The notes under the pieces: model-generated
Told to the model about the DNA's origin: nothing
The model's database searches: none
What the model saw: the letters and a program-made list of their open reading frames with translations, nothing else
DNA from: Micromonospora sp. MP36
GTDB taxonomy: Bacteria > Actinomycetota > Actinomycetes > Mycobacteriales > Micromonosporaceae
Length of the DNA: 64,000 nucleotides
Assembly (NCBI RefSeq): GCF_008119785.1
Contig: NZ_VSFA01000020.1
Location: 28,605 to 92,604, forward strand
Direction of reading: 5' to 3'
Part shown: positions 25,400 through 33,281 of the stretch, one piece after another
Position numbering within the stretch: the first letter of the stretch is position 1
Layout: the number at the start of each line of letters is the position of its first letter
Made by a program: the position numbers and the translations under genes

Positions 25400-25458
25400 T
25401 GACTTCCCTTTCCTACGGCGGTGCCCGGCGGCCCGTCGTGAATCTGTGCGGTGCGGGT

Positions 25459-25487
25459 CCGGGCGGCGCGGACCCCGCGCCGCCCGG
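25459..25487 (-). promoter_or_regulatory. Intercistronic hairpin between ilvN and ilvC
   Basis: A perfect 13-bp stem (ccgggcggcgcgg and complement) with a 3-base loop starts 7 bases after the ilvN stop. It could stabilise the upstream mRNA end or partly stop transcription, letting ilvC be expressed at a different level. Which of these applies cannot be told from sequence. Confidence 0.6.
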
Positions 25488-25494
25488 GTGGTGG

Positions 25495-26010
25495 TCAGGC
25501 GGCGCGCAGCGCGGGCCCGGCGGTGATGGAGCGCGAGCCGCGCCCGATCGCCACCGTGCCGGACTGCACCATCTCCTTGATGCCGAAGGGTTCGAGGTCG
25601 CGCAGCAGCGCGTCGAGCTTGTCCGGGGTGCCGGTCGCCTCGATGGTCAGCGTGTCCGGGGCGACGTCGACCACCCGCGCCCGGAACAGGCTCACCGTCT
25701 CGAGCACCTGGCCGCGGGCGTTGCGGTCGGCGCGGACCTTGACCAGCAGCAGCTCCCGGGCCACCGAGACCTGCGGGTCCAGCTCAACGATCTTGAGTAC
25801 GTTGACCAGCTTGTTGAGCTGCTTGGTCACCTGCTCCAGCGGAGAGGACTCGGCGTTGACCACGATGGTGATCCGGGAGACGTCCGGATTCTCGGTCTCC
25901 CCCACGGCGAGGCTGTCGATGTTGAAGCCGCGCCGGGAGAACAGGCCGGAGACCCGGGCCAGGACACCCGGCTTGTTCTCCACCAGGACGGACAGCGTGT
26001 GCATCGTCAT
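25495..26010 (-). CDS. ilvN: Acetolactate synthase small (regulatory) subunit
   Basis: This 171-residue protein has an N-terminal ACT domain (HTLSVLVENKPGVLARVSGL ... GFNIDSLAVGETENPDVSRI) and the C-terminal ALS_ss domain (ELLLVKVRADRNARGQVLE). It binds valine and activates IlvB. The ATG at 26010 lies 2 bases after the ilvB stop (26013), so the two subunits are cotranscribed and probably coupled. Confidence 0.96.
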   Translation of the reverse strand: MTMHTLSVLVENKPGVLARVSGLFSRRGFNIDSLAVGETENPDVSRITIVVNAESSPLEQVTKQLNKLVNVLKIVELDPQVSVARELLLVKVRADRNARGQVLETVSLFRARVVDVAPDTLTIEATGTPDKLDALLRDLEPFGIKEMVQSGTVAIGRGSRSITAGPALRAA

Positions 26011-26012
26011 GA

Positions 26013-27890
26013 CTACATCTCGTCCTCGTCGAAGGCGGGGCGGACGCCCCGGGCGAACATGATCTCGTCGTTGCTGGTGCCGGCGGCGACCATCGGCCAG
26101 ACCATGGCGTCCTTGCCGACCACGAAGTCGATGACCACCGGCGCGTCGTTGATCGCCATGGCCGCCTCGATGACCTTGTCCACGTCGGCGGCGCTCTCGC
26201 AGCGCAGGCCGACGCAGCCGAGCGCCTCGGCGAGCTTGACGAAGTCCGGGATGCGGTGCTTGTGGGTGCCCAGCTCGGTGTTGGAGTAGCGCTCCCCGTA
26301 GAACAGGGTCTGCCACTGCCGGACCATGCCCAGGTTGCCGTTGTTGATCACGGCCACCTTGATCGGGATGCCCTCCAGCGCGCAGGTGGCCAGCTCCTGG
26401 TTGGTCATCTGGAAGCAGCCGTCGCCGTCCACCGCCCAGACCGTGGTGTCCGGCCTGCCGACCTTGGCGCCCATCGCCGCCGGGACGGCGTATCCCATGG
26501 TGCCGGCGCCGCCGGAGTTGAGCCAGGTGTACGGCTTCTCGTACGAGATGAACTGGCTGGCCCACATCTGGTGCTGGCCGACGCCTGCCACGTAGACGGT
26601 GTCCGGGCCGGCGATCTCGCCCAGCCGCTTGATCACGTACTGCGGGGAGAGCGTCCCGTCGCCCGGCTCCTCGTATCCCAGCGGGTAGCGCCGGCGCAGG
26701 TCGTCGAGCTGGTGCCACCAGTCGCCGAGGTCGGCCGCCGGCCGGCCCGCCTGCTCGGTGGTGACCGCGGCGATCAGCTCGTCGATCACGTGCCGGGCGT
26801 CGCCGACGATCGGCACGTCCGCGTGCCGGTTCTTGCCGATCTCGGCCGGGTCGATGTCGGCGTGCACCACGGCGGCGTCCGGCGCGAACGAGTCCAGCCG
26901 GCCGGTCACCCGGTCATCGAAGCGGGCCCCGAGCGCCACGATCAGGTCGGCCTTCTGCAGGCCGTAGACCGCCGCGACGGTGCCGTGCATGCCGGGCATG
27001 CCCAGGTGCTGCCGGTGCGAGTCGGGGAACGCGCCGAGCGCCATCAGGGTGGTGACCACCGGGATGCCGGTCAGCTCGGCCAGCCGGCGCAGCCCCTCGG
27101 TGGCGCCGGCCTTGAGCACGCCGCCGCCGACGTACAGCACCGGGCGGCGGGCGCTGGTCATCAGCCGGGCCGCCTCGCGGATCTGCTTGCCGTGCGGGTG
27201 CAGGGTGGGTCGGTAGCCGGGCAGGTCGAGGGTGGGCGGCCAGGAGAAGGTGGTCGGCGCCTGGAGGACGTCCTTGGGGATGTCTACCAGGACCGGGCCG
27301 GGCCGGCCGGTCGCGGCCAGGTGGAACGCCTCGGCCAGCACCTGCGGAATCTCGTCGGCGGTCTGCACCAGGAAGTTGTGCTTGGTGATCGGCAGCGTGA
27401 TGCCCTGGATGTCCGCCTCCTGGAAGGCGTCCGTGCCGATCGCCGGCCGGGCGACCTGGCCGGTGATCGCCACCATCGGCACCGAGTCCATGTACGCGTC
27501 GGCGATCGGGGTGACCAGGTTGGTCGCGCCCGGGCCGGAGGTCGCCATGCAGACACCGACCTTGCCGGTCGCCTGGGCGTATCCGGTGGCGGCGTGACCG
27601 GCGCCCTGCTCGTGTCGGACCAGGATGTGCCGGACCGTGGAGTCGTAGAGCGGGTCGTACGCCGGCAGGATGGCGCCGCCCGGAATGCCGAAGACGACGT
27701 CGACGCCGAGCGCCTCGAGCGACCGCACCAGCGATCCGGCGCCGGAGACCTGCGCCGGGGCGGGCTGCCGTACGGCCGGGGCGGAGCCGTTGCGGGGGGT
27801 GGAGGCGTGGTCGGCGTCACCGGCCGGCTCGGTGGCCGGTCGGGCTCGCCGGACGGAGTGGGCGAGGGTCTCGGGCGTGGGTCTCGTCAT
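26013..27890 (-). CDS. ilvB: Acetolactate synthase large (catalytic) subunit
   Basis: This 625-residue TPP- and FAD-dependent enzyme has VFGIPGGAILPAYDPLYDS, the catalytic Glu in LVRHEQGAGHAATGYA, FQEADIQGITLPITKHNF, the FAD region VALGARFDDRVTGRLDSFAP and the TPP motif GDGCFQMTNQELATCALEG. The first ~40 residues are a non-conserved Thr/Pro/Ala extension. It makes acetolactate (Val, Leu) and acetohydroxybutyrate (Ile). The ~140-base leader carries an attenuator and leader peptide. ATG 27890. Confidence 0.97.
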   Translation of the reverse strand: MTRPTPETLAHSVRRARPATEPAGDADHASTPRNGSAPAVRQPAPAQVSGAGSLVRSLEALGVDVVFGIPGGAILPAYDPLYDSTVRHILVRHEQGAGHAATGYAQATGKVGVCMATSGPGATNLVTPIADAYMDSVPMVAITGQVARPAIGTDAFQEADIQGITLPITKHNFLVQTADEIPQVLAEAFHLAATGRPGPVLVDIPKDVLQAPTTFSWPPTLDLPGYRPTLHPHGKQIREAARLMTSARRPVLYVGGGVLKAGATEGLRRLAELTGIPVVTTLMALGAFPDSHRQHLGMPGMHGTVAAVYGLQKADLIVALGARFDDRVTGRLDSFAPDAAVVHADIDPAEIGKNRHADVPIVGDARHVIDELIAAVTTEQAGRPAADLGDWWHQLDDLRRRYPLGYEEPGDGTLSPQYVIKRLGEIAGPDTVYVAGVGQHQMWASQFISYEKPYTWLNSGGAGTMGYAVPAAMGAKVGRPDTTVWAVDGDGCFQMTNQELATCALEGIPIKVAVINNGNLGMVRQWQTLFYGERYSNTELGTHKHRIPDFVKLAEALGCVGLRCESAADVDKVIEAAMAINDAPVVIDFVVGKDAMVWPMVAAGTSNDEIMFARGVRPAFDEDEM

Positions 27891-27968
27891 GGCGGTTCAA
27901 GCCTTCGGCTGGAGTGGGTGATGCGCTTCTCAGAATGGGACGCGGGCGTCCCGCTGATGGTCCGACGG

Positions 27969-28032
27969 CAACAAAAACGGCCCACGTGCAGATGCACGGG
28001 GCCAGCGCACTCTCGGTCAGGGAGAGTGCGCT
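27969..28032 (-). promoter_or_regulatory. Transcription attenuator of ilvBNC
   Basis: Reading toward ilvB, an 11-bp perfect hairpin (28004-28032, agcgcactctc and complement) starts at the leader-peptide stop. Next to it is a terminator stem at 27979-28003 (ggccccgtgca paired with tgcacgtgggcc, one bulge), then GTTTTTGTTG at 27969-27978. The layout and the U-run are the same as in the cimA leader. Confidence 0.85.
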
Positions 28033-28067
28033 CAGGTAAGTACTCGCAGCGACCAGTTCGACGACAT
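28032..28067 (-). CDS. Leader peptide of the ilvBNC attenuator
   Basis: An 11-residue frame, ATG at 28067 and TGA at 28032-28034, reads MSSNWSLRVLT. CTG CGA GTA CTT (Leu-Arg-Val-Leu) lies just before the stop, and GTA and CTT are rare codons here. The stop overlaps the base of the first hairpin. The ATG would be at or next to the transcript's first base, given the promoter at 28075-28103, so translation is probably leaderless. Confidence 0.75.
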   Translation of the reverse strand: MSSNWSLRVLT

Positions 28068-28071
28068 GTGG

Positions 28072-30522
28072 CTAAGCCTGACGCATCTCACGCGATGAGT
28101 CAACTGATCCCACATTTTGGTTAACGGACCTCGGCGTGTCGGGCCTCGACGCACCCTCGGCAGCCGGTGCGACCTGCGCAGATCCCTCGTTCGAGGGACG
28201 TGGGGCGGGAACCGACGCGGGTGGATCCGACCGGAGTCGGGGCAGCAGCGGGGAGGGGTTGGGACGGGCCGGCGCGGGCGACGTGGCCGGCGGCACCGAG
28301 GTGGGTCGGGCGCCGGGCGAGGTGGCCGCCTCCAGCATCGCCTCCAGGTGCTCGGCCGGCACCCCCCAGCCGAAGAGCGCGCCCTGCCCGAACCGGCAGC
28401 CGGCGGCGACCACCGCGGCCAGTTCCGTGCGGTTGGTCACGCCCTCGGCGATCACCTCCATGCCGAGCTGGTGCCCTAGGCGCATGACGATGTCCACCAT
28501 CGGGGCGAACGCTGGCCCGTCCCGGCCGACCGGCCGGACCGGCTCGTGCTCGGCGACCAGGCTGTGGTCGATCTTGAGGATGTCGATCGGGAGCCGGCGC
28601 AGCTGGCCCAGGGAGGAGTAGCCGGCGCCGAAGTCGTCGAGCGCGATCCGTACGCCGGTGAGCCGCAGCGCGGCCAGCCGGCGGATCAGCTCGTCAAGGT
28701 CGGTGGCGACCGCGTGCTCGGTGACCTCCAGCACCAGCCGCTGCGGCGGTACGTGGTGGGCGCGCAGCGCGTCGGCGACCTGGACCACGTACTCCGGAGC
28801 GTGCAGCTCACGCGGCGACACGTTGACCGAGACCCACACGTCGTGCCCGTCGGCCAGCCACCGGGAGAGCTGGTAGCACGCCTGGTGCAGCACCCAGGCG
28901 CCCAGCTTCGAGATCATCCCGCACTCCTCGGCCAGCGGGATGAACTCGTCCGGGCGGACGTTGCCCAGCTCGGGGTGGTGCCAGCGGAGCAGCGCCTCGG
29001 CGCCCACCGGACGCACCGACGGCAGCGAGGCCACCGGCTGGAACGCCAACCGCAGCTCGTCGCGCTCGATCGCGCCGCGCAGCTCGTGCTCCAGCATGGT
29101 GCGCCGGCGCAGCAGCTGGTCGTAGGTGGCGTCGTAGCGCTCGACCCGGTTCTTGCCCCGCTGCTTGGCGTAGCGCAGCGCCAGGTCGGCGTTGCGCAGC
29201 AGCAGCTCGACGTCGGTCTCCCCACTGCCGCGGGCCACGCCGATGCTGACCGACAGGAAGACCGGCCCATCCGCCTCCTCGTACGGGCGGCCGAGCACCC
29301 CGAGCAGTCGTTCGGCGACCGGCCCGGCGTCGCTCGCGCCGTGCATCAGCACCGCGAACTCGTCGCCGCCGAGCCGGGCGGCCAGGTCGCCCGGGCGCAG
29401 GTTGCCGCGCAGCCGCCGACCGACCTCGGCCAGCACGGCGTCGCCGACGTCGTGCCCACGCATGTCGTTGACGTTCTTGAAGCCGTCCAGGTCTAGGCCG
29501 AGCAGCACGCAGGGGACCCGGGCCTCGGTGCAGCGGTGCAGCGCCCGCAGCAGGCCGCGCCGGTTGGCCAGGCCGGTGAGCGGGTCGGTGTGCGCCAGCT
29601 CACGGAAGTGGGCCTCCCGCTCGGCCAGCCGGCCGGCGTAGTTGCGCACGTCGTTGAGGGCGAGATATTGCCGGGTCACCAGGGCGAAGCCCTCGACGCT
29701 GCCGGCGACGATGCCGAACGCGTCGAACCCGCCGCCCTGGACCAGGTGGTACATGGCCGAGGCGGCCATCGCGAACATCGGCACGAAGGCGTACTCGCCG
29801 TCTCGGCGGATCAGGTCGACGTTCACCTGCCCAGGCAGGTCGACCCGGTGCACGGCCAGGGCGATGGCCAGCAGGCCCGCGGCCAGCACCGCGGCGCCGG
29901 TGTGCGCCATCACCGGGCCGCCCTGGCAGAGCCCGGCGGAGAGGCCCAGCCCGCCGCCGGTCATCCCGGCCAGCCCGGCGCCGAGCAGCGCGAGCCGGCC
30001 GCGCGGCGGCGCGGCCCGCAGCACCACGATGAGGGTCAGCCCGGCGGTGAGCGCCGCGCTCGCCGTGGCCAGCACGATGGGTACGCAGGCCACCGGGGTG
30101 GCCGTGCCGAGCAGCCGGGTCGGCGCGCTGAACAGCACCCAGCCGACGAACCAGAGCGCGGTCGCCATGATCAGGCCGTCGAGCAGCAGCCGGGCGGTCG
30201 CGGCGCGGGTGGCGGCGCCGGGCAGCCGGAGCAGCGCGGCGCCGAGGGTGAGCGCGCTGAGCGTGGTGCCCACCGAGACCAGGGTCGCCCAGCCGGTGCG
30301 CTGTCCCTGCTCGTGGGCCCAGTGCGGGGTCGCGACCAGCGCGGCGGCCACGCCGACGAAGAGGGTGAGCAGGGCGATGCCGGCGGCCGCGGCGAGCAGC
30401 AGGTGGGCCTGCCGGTGGGGCCCGACCCGGCGGCGGGCCGACCCGGCGAGCAGCGCGGTGCCGGCGGCGGCGGCGAGCCCGCTCAGCGCCGCGACGGTGA
30501 CCATCCCCGGGGACGACTGCAC
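28072..30522 (-). CDS. Membrane GGDEF-EAL protein (c-di-GMP synthase/phosphodiesterase)
   Basis: This protein is about 816 residues. Seven or eight membrane helices fill residues ~5-290, then a diguanylate cyclase domain with an intact RLGGDEFAVL (~384) and an EAL domain with GAEALLRWHH (~508), VSVNVSPRE, VLEVTEHAV, IALDDFGAGYSSL, DILKIDHSL, VIAEGV and the Gln of RFGQGALFGW. The main catalytic residues of both domains are present. A Pro/Ser-rich tail of ~80 residues follows the EAL domain. GTG 30522 is the likely start, with ATG 30504 as the alternative; the longer frame to 31920 is antisense to ilvD. It lies directly upstream of the ilvB leader and divergent from ilvD. Confidence 0.85.
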   Translation of the reverse strand: MQSSPGMVTVAALSGLAAAAGTALLAGSARRRVGPHRQAHLLLAAAAGIALLTLFVGVAAALVATPHWAHEQGQRTGWATLVSVGTTLSALTLGAALLRLPGAATRAATARLLLDGLIMATALWFVGWVLFSAPTRLLGTATPVACVPIVLATASAALTAGLTLIVVLRAAPPRGRLALLGAGLAGMTGGGLGLSAGLCQGGPVMAHTGAAVLAAGLLAIALAVHRVDLPGQVNVDLIRRDGEYAFVPMFAMAASAMYHLVQGGGFDAFGIVAGSVEGFALVTRQYLALNDVRNYAGRLAEREAHFRELAHTDPLTGLANRRGLLRALHRCTEARVPCVLLGLDLDGFKNVNDMRGHDVGDAVLAEVGRRLRGNLRPGDLAARLGGDEFAVLMHGASDAGPVAERLLGVLGRPYEEADGPVFLSVSIGVARGSGETDVELLLRNADLALRYAKQRGKNRVERYDATYDQLLRRRTMLEHELRGAIERDELRLAFQPVASLPSVRPVGAEALLRWHHPELGNVRPDEFIPLAEECGMISKLGAWVLHQACYQLSRWLADGHDVWVSVNVSPRELHAPEYVVQVADALRAHHVPPQRLVLEVTEHAVATDLDELIRRLAALRLTGVRIALDDFGAGYSSLGQLRRLPIDILKIDHSLVAEHEPVRPVGRDGPAFAPMVDIVMRLGHQLGMEVIAEGVTNRTELAAVVAAGCRFGQGALFGWGVPAEHLEAMLEAATSPGARPTSVPPATSPAPARPNPSPLLPRLRSDPPASVPAPRPSNEGSAQVAPAAEGASRPDTPRSVNQNVGSVDSSREMRQA
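28075..28103 (-). promoter_or_regulatory. Predicted promoter of ilvBNC
   Basis: On the minus strand TTGACT (28098-28103) is separated by exactly 17 bases from CAGGCT (28075-28080), a good match to actinobacterial vegetative promoters (TTGACn / TAGnnT). The -10 ends 7 bases before the leader ATG. The promoter overlaps the last ~10 codons of the upstream GGDEF-EAL gene. Confidence 0.65.
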
Positions 30523-30633
30523 GACCTCAACTGTGCCGGATGTGAGCACCCCGTGGGGCACTGGGTGTGCATCTGTTGGGACACGGCGCGCGCGGCCCGG
30601 GGGTGCCGCGGCGGCGGTGTCAGACTGGTAGTC

Positions 30634-32481
30634 ATGCCTGAACTGCGGTCGAGGACCTCCACCCACGGTCGGACGATGGCCGGCGCCCGGGCCCTGTGGC
30701 GGGCCACCGGGATGACCGACGACGACTTCGGCAAGCCGATCGTCGCCATCGCCAACAGTTTCACCCAGTTCGTCCCCGGTCACGTACACCTCAAGGACCT
30801 CGGCGGCCTGGTCGCCGACGCGGTGGCCGAGGCCGGCGGGGTGGGCCGGGAGTTCAACACCATCGCCGTGGACGACGGCATCGCCATGGGCCACGGCGGC
30901 ATGCTCTACTCGCTGCCCAGCCGGGAGTTGATCGCCGACGCGGTGGAGTACATGGTCAACGCGCACTGCGCGGACGCCCTGGTCTGCATCTCCAACTGCG
31001 ACAAGATCACGCCAGGCATGCTGCTGGCCGCGCTGCGGCTCAACATCCCGACCGTCTTCGTCTCCGGCGGCCCGATGGAGGCCGGCAAGACGGTGGCGAT
31101 CGAGGGGGTGGTCCACTCCAAGATCGACCTCATCGACGCGATGATCGCCGCGTCCAACGAGTCGGTCACCGAGGACCAGCTCGGCCAGATCGAGCGGTCG
31201 GCCTGCCCGACCTGCGGCTCCTGCTCCGGCATGTTCACCGCCAACTCGATGAACTGCCTCACCGAGGCGATCGGCCTGGCGCTGCCCGGCAACGGGTCGA
31301 CCCTGGCCACCCACGCCGCGCGCCGGTCGCTGTTCGTCGAGGCCGGCCGCACGGTGGTGGACATCGCCAAGCGCTGGTACGACCAGGACGACGCTTCGGT
31401 GCTGCCCCGGTCGATCGCCAACCGGGCCGCCTTCGAGAACGCCGTCGCGCTCGACGTGGCCATGGGCGGCTCGACCAACACCGTGCTGCACCTGCTCGCC
31501 GCCGCCCGCGAGGCGGAGCTGGACTTCAGTGTGGCCGACATCGACGCCATCTCCCGCCGGGTGCCCTGCCTGGCGAAGGTCGCACCGAACTCGCCGCAGT
31601 ACCACATGGAGGACGTGCACCGGGCCGGCGGCATCCCGGCCATCCTCGGCGAGCTGGACCGGGCCGGCCTGCTCCACCGGGAGGTGCACGCGGTGCACTC
31701 CCCCAGCCTCGAGCAGTGGCTGGCCGACTGGGACGTGCGGGGCGGCTCGGCCACCCCCGCGGCGGTCGAGCTGTTCCACGCCGCCCCCGGCGGGGTGCGT
31801 ACCACCGAGCCGTTTTCCACCACCAACCGCTGGTCGTCGCTGGACACCGACGCGGCCGGCGGCTGCGTGCGGGACCGGGAGCACGCGTACAGCGCCGATG
31901 GCGGGCTGGCCATCCTGCACGGCAACCTGGCGCCGGACGGCTGCGTGGTGAAGACCGCCGGGGTGCCCGAGGAGTGCCTGACCTTCCGCGGACCGGCCCG
32001 GGTCTTCGAGAGCCAGGAGGCCGCCGTCGAGGGCATCCTCAACAAGTCGGTCGCCGCCGGGGACGTGGTGGTGATCCGGTACGAGGGCCCCAAGGGCGGC
32101 CCGGGCATGCAGGAGATGCTCTACCCCACCTCGTTCCTCAAGGGCCGTGGGCTGGGCCGCTCCTGCGCGCTGCTCACCGACGGGCGGTTCTCCGGCGGCA
32201 CCTCCGGCCTGTCAATCGGCCACGTCTCACCCGAGGCGGCCTCCGGTGGGCTGATCGCGTTGGTGCGGGAGGGCGACGAGATCGTCATCGACATCCCGGC
32301 CCGGTCGATCCAGCTCAACGTGCCCGACGACGTGCTCCAGGCCCGCCGGGTCGCCGAGGAGAAGCGGGACCGCCCGTACACCCCGGCCGACCGGCAGCGG
32401 CCGGTGTCCGCGGCGCTGCGCGCGTACGCCTCGATGGCCACCTCGGCCAGCGACGGCGCCTACCGCCGCGTGCCGGAGTGA
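30634..32481 (+). CDS. ilvD: Dihydroxy-acid dehydratase
   Basis: This 615-residue protein matches IlvD throughout: MAGARALWRATGMTDDDFGK, IAMGHGGMLYSLPSRELIAD, cluster cysteines in ALVCISNCDKITPGML and SACPTCGSCSGMFTANSMNC, and C-terminal LTDGRFSGGTSGLSIGHVSPEA. The CxxCGSC arrangement is the [4Fe-4S]-type (615-residue, E. coli-like) enzyme. It dehydrates dihydroxy acids to 2-oxo acids for Val, Leu and Ile. No ribosome binding site precedes ATG 30634, and a -10-like CAGACT ends 7 bases before it, so the mRNA may be leaderless. Confidence 0.96.
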   Translation: MPELRSRTSTHGRTMAGARALWRATGMTDDDFGKPIVAIANSFTQFVPGHVHLKDLGGLVADAVAEAGGVGREFNTIAVDDGIAMGHGGMLYSLPSRELIADAVEYMVNAHCADALVCISNCDKITPGMLLAALRLNIPTVFVSGGPMEAGKTVAIEGVVHSKIDLIDAMIAASNESVTEDQLGQIERSACPTCGSCSGMFTANSMNCLTEAIGLALPGNGSTLATHAARRSLFVEAGRTVVDIAKRWYDQDDASVLPRSIANRAAFENAVALDVAMGGSTNTVLHLLAAAREAELDFSVADIDAISRRVPCLAKVAPNSPQYHMEDVHRAGGIPAILGELDRAGLLHREVHAVHSPSLEQWLADWDVRGGSATPAAVELFHAAPGGVRTTEPFSTTNRWSSLDTDAAGGCVRDREHAYSADGGLAILHGNLAPDGCVVKTAGVPEECLTFRGPARVFESQEAAVEGILNKSVAAGDVVVIRYEGPKGGPGMQEMLYPTSFLKGRGLGRSCALLTDGRFSGGTSGLSIGHVSPEAASGGLIALVREGDEIVIDIPARSIQLNVPDDVLQARRVAEEKRDRPYTPADRQRPVSAALRAYASMATSASDGAYRRVPE

Positions 32482-32486
32482 ACGGA

Positions 32487-32522
32487 GGGCCCCTGTCAGC
32501 GCCTGTCGCGTTACAGGGGCCC
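32487..32522 (+). terminator. Terminator after ilvD
   Basis: A perfect 10-bp stem (gggcccctgt/acaggggccc) with a 16-base loop starts 5 bases past the ilvD stop. Confidence 0.7.
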
Positions 32523-32609
32523 CTTCCGCACGCCCTTTCCCGGTAGGGTCGCGCGTCGTGGAGACGACCATGAGCTACGCGCGACGGATCCGGCCGGTCA
32601 TCGGACCGG

Positions 32610-33281
32610 GTGTACGTGGGTGCCCGCTGGGCGGCCCGGGCTCGGATGGAGGCGTTCTACGCGGAGCGGGGCGCGGACCTCGGCGCGGAGAACAGCTTCT
32701 ACTCCGGGTTGCTGGCCCGGCCGATGCCGGCCGACGCCCTCGCCGACGGGCTGGTCTACAGCTCCGGCAGCATGGACGCCGAGCTGGCCCAGGGTGTGCT
32801 GAAGGTGGACGCCGAGGGCACCTGGCACCTCACCGAGCTGGGCCGGGAGCTGGCGCTGTACGCGCAGCGGGCGACCGCCGAGGCCGCCGAGGAGCTGTGG
32901 TCCTCCGGGCCGCCGATGCTGCCCGGCCTGGCCTCGGTGCCCCGGCTGGCCGAGCTGGTCGGCCGGGTGCTGGCGCACGGGCTGGCCACCGGCGGGCCGG
33001 CGTTCCGCGCCATGACCCCGCCGTACGAGCCGGACGACGCCTCGCCGGCGCTGCTGCTCACCACCCGGCTGGGCTCGCTGCGCCACCACCGGGCTGACGC
33101 GCACCGGGCGGCGTGGCGGGCCGCGGGGCTGACCGCCGAGCAGATCAAGGCGCTGCCCGACGGCCCCGAGCGGCAGGCGATCGAGGCCGAGACCGACCGC
33201 CGCGACGCGCCCGCGTACGCGGTGCTCACCGAGGACGAGCGGGGGGAACTGCTCGCCGGCCTGGGCGCGCTGCCGAGTTAA
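32610..33281 (+). CDS. Conserved helical protein, possibly frameshifted at its N-terminus
   Basis: This 223-residue frame starts at GTG 32610 (VYVGARWAARARMEAFYAER). The rest is helical: SGLLARPMPADALADGLVYS, WHLTELGRELALYAQRATAE (winged-helix-like), GSLRHHRADAHRAAW, GLTAEQIKALP and YAVLTEDERGELLAGLGALP. The C-terminal half resembles actinobacterial SCO6745-like proteins, though I am not certain. A frame just upstream (GTG 32558, METTMSYARRIRPVIGP) would join it naturally if one G of CCGGGTG at ~32605-32611 were removed, hinting at an indel. The stop overlaps the convergent SulP stop in TTAA at 33278-33281. Confidence 0.6.
   Translation: MYVGARWAARARMEAFYAERGADLGAENSFYSGLLARPMPADALADGLVYSSGSMDAELAQGVLKVDAEGTWHLTELGRELALYAQRATAEAAEELWSSGPPMLPGLASVPRLAELVGRVLAHGLATGGPAFRAMTPPYEPDDASPALLLTTRLGSLRHHRADAHRAAWRAAGLTAEQIKALPDGPERQAIEAETDRRDAPAYAVLTEDERGELLAGLGALPS

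Noticed and set aside
30523..31920. N-terminal extension of the first GGDEF-EAL protein to 31920
   Set aside because: It is antisense to ilvD and lacks any domain; the membrane region begins near 30504.
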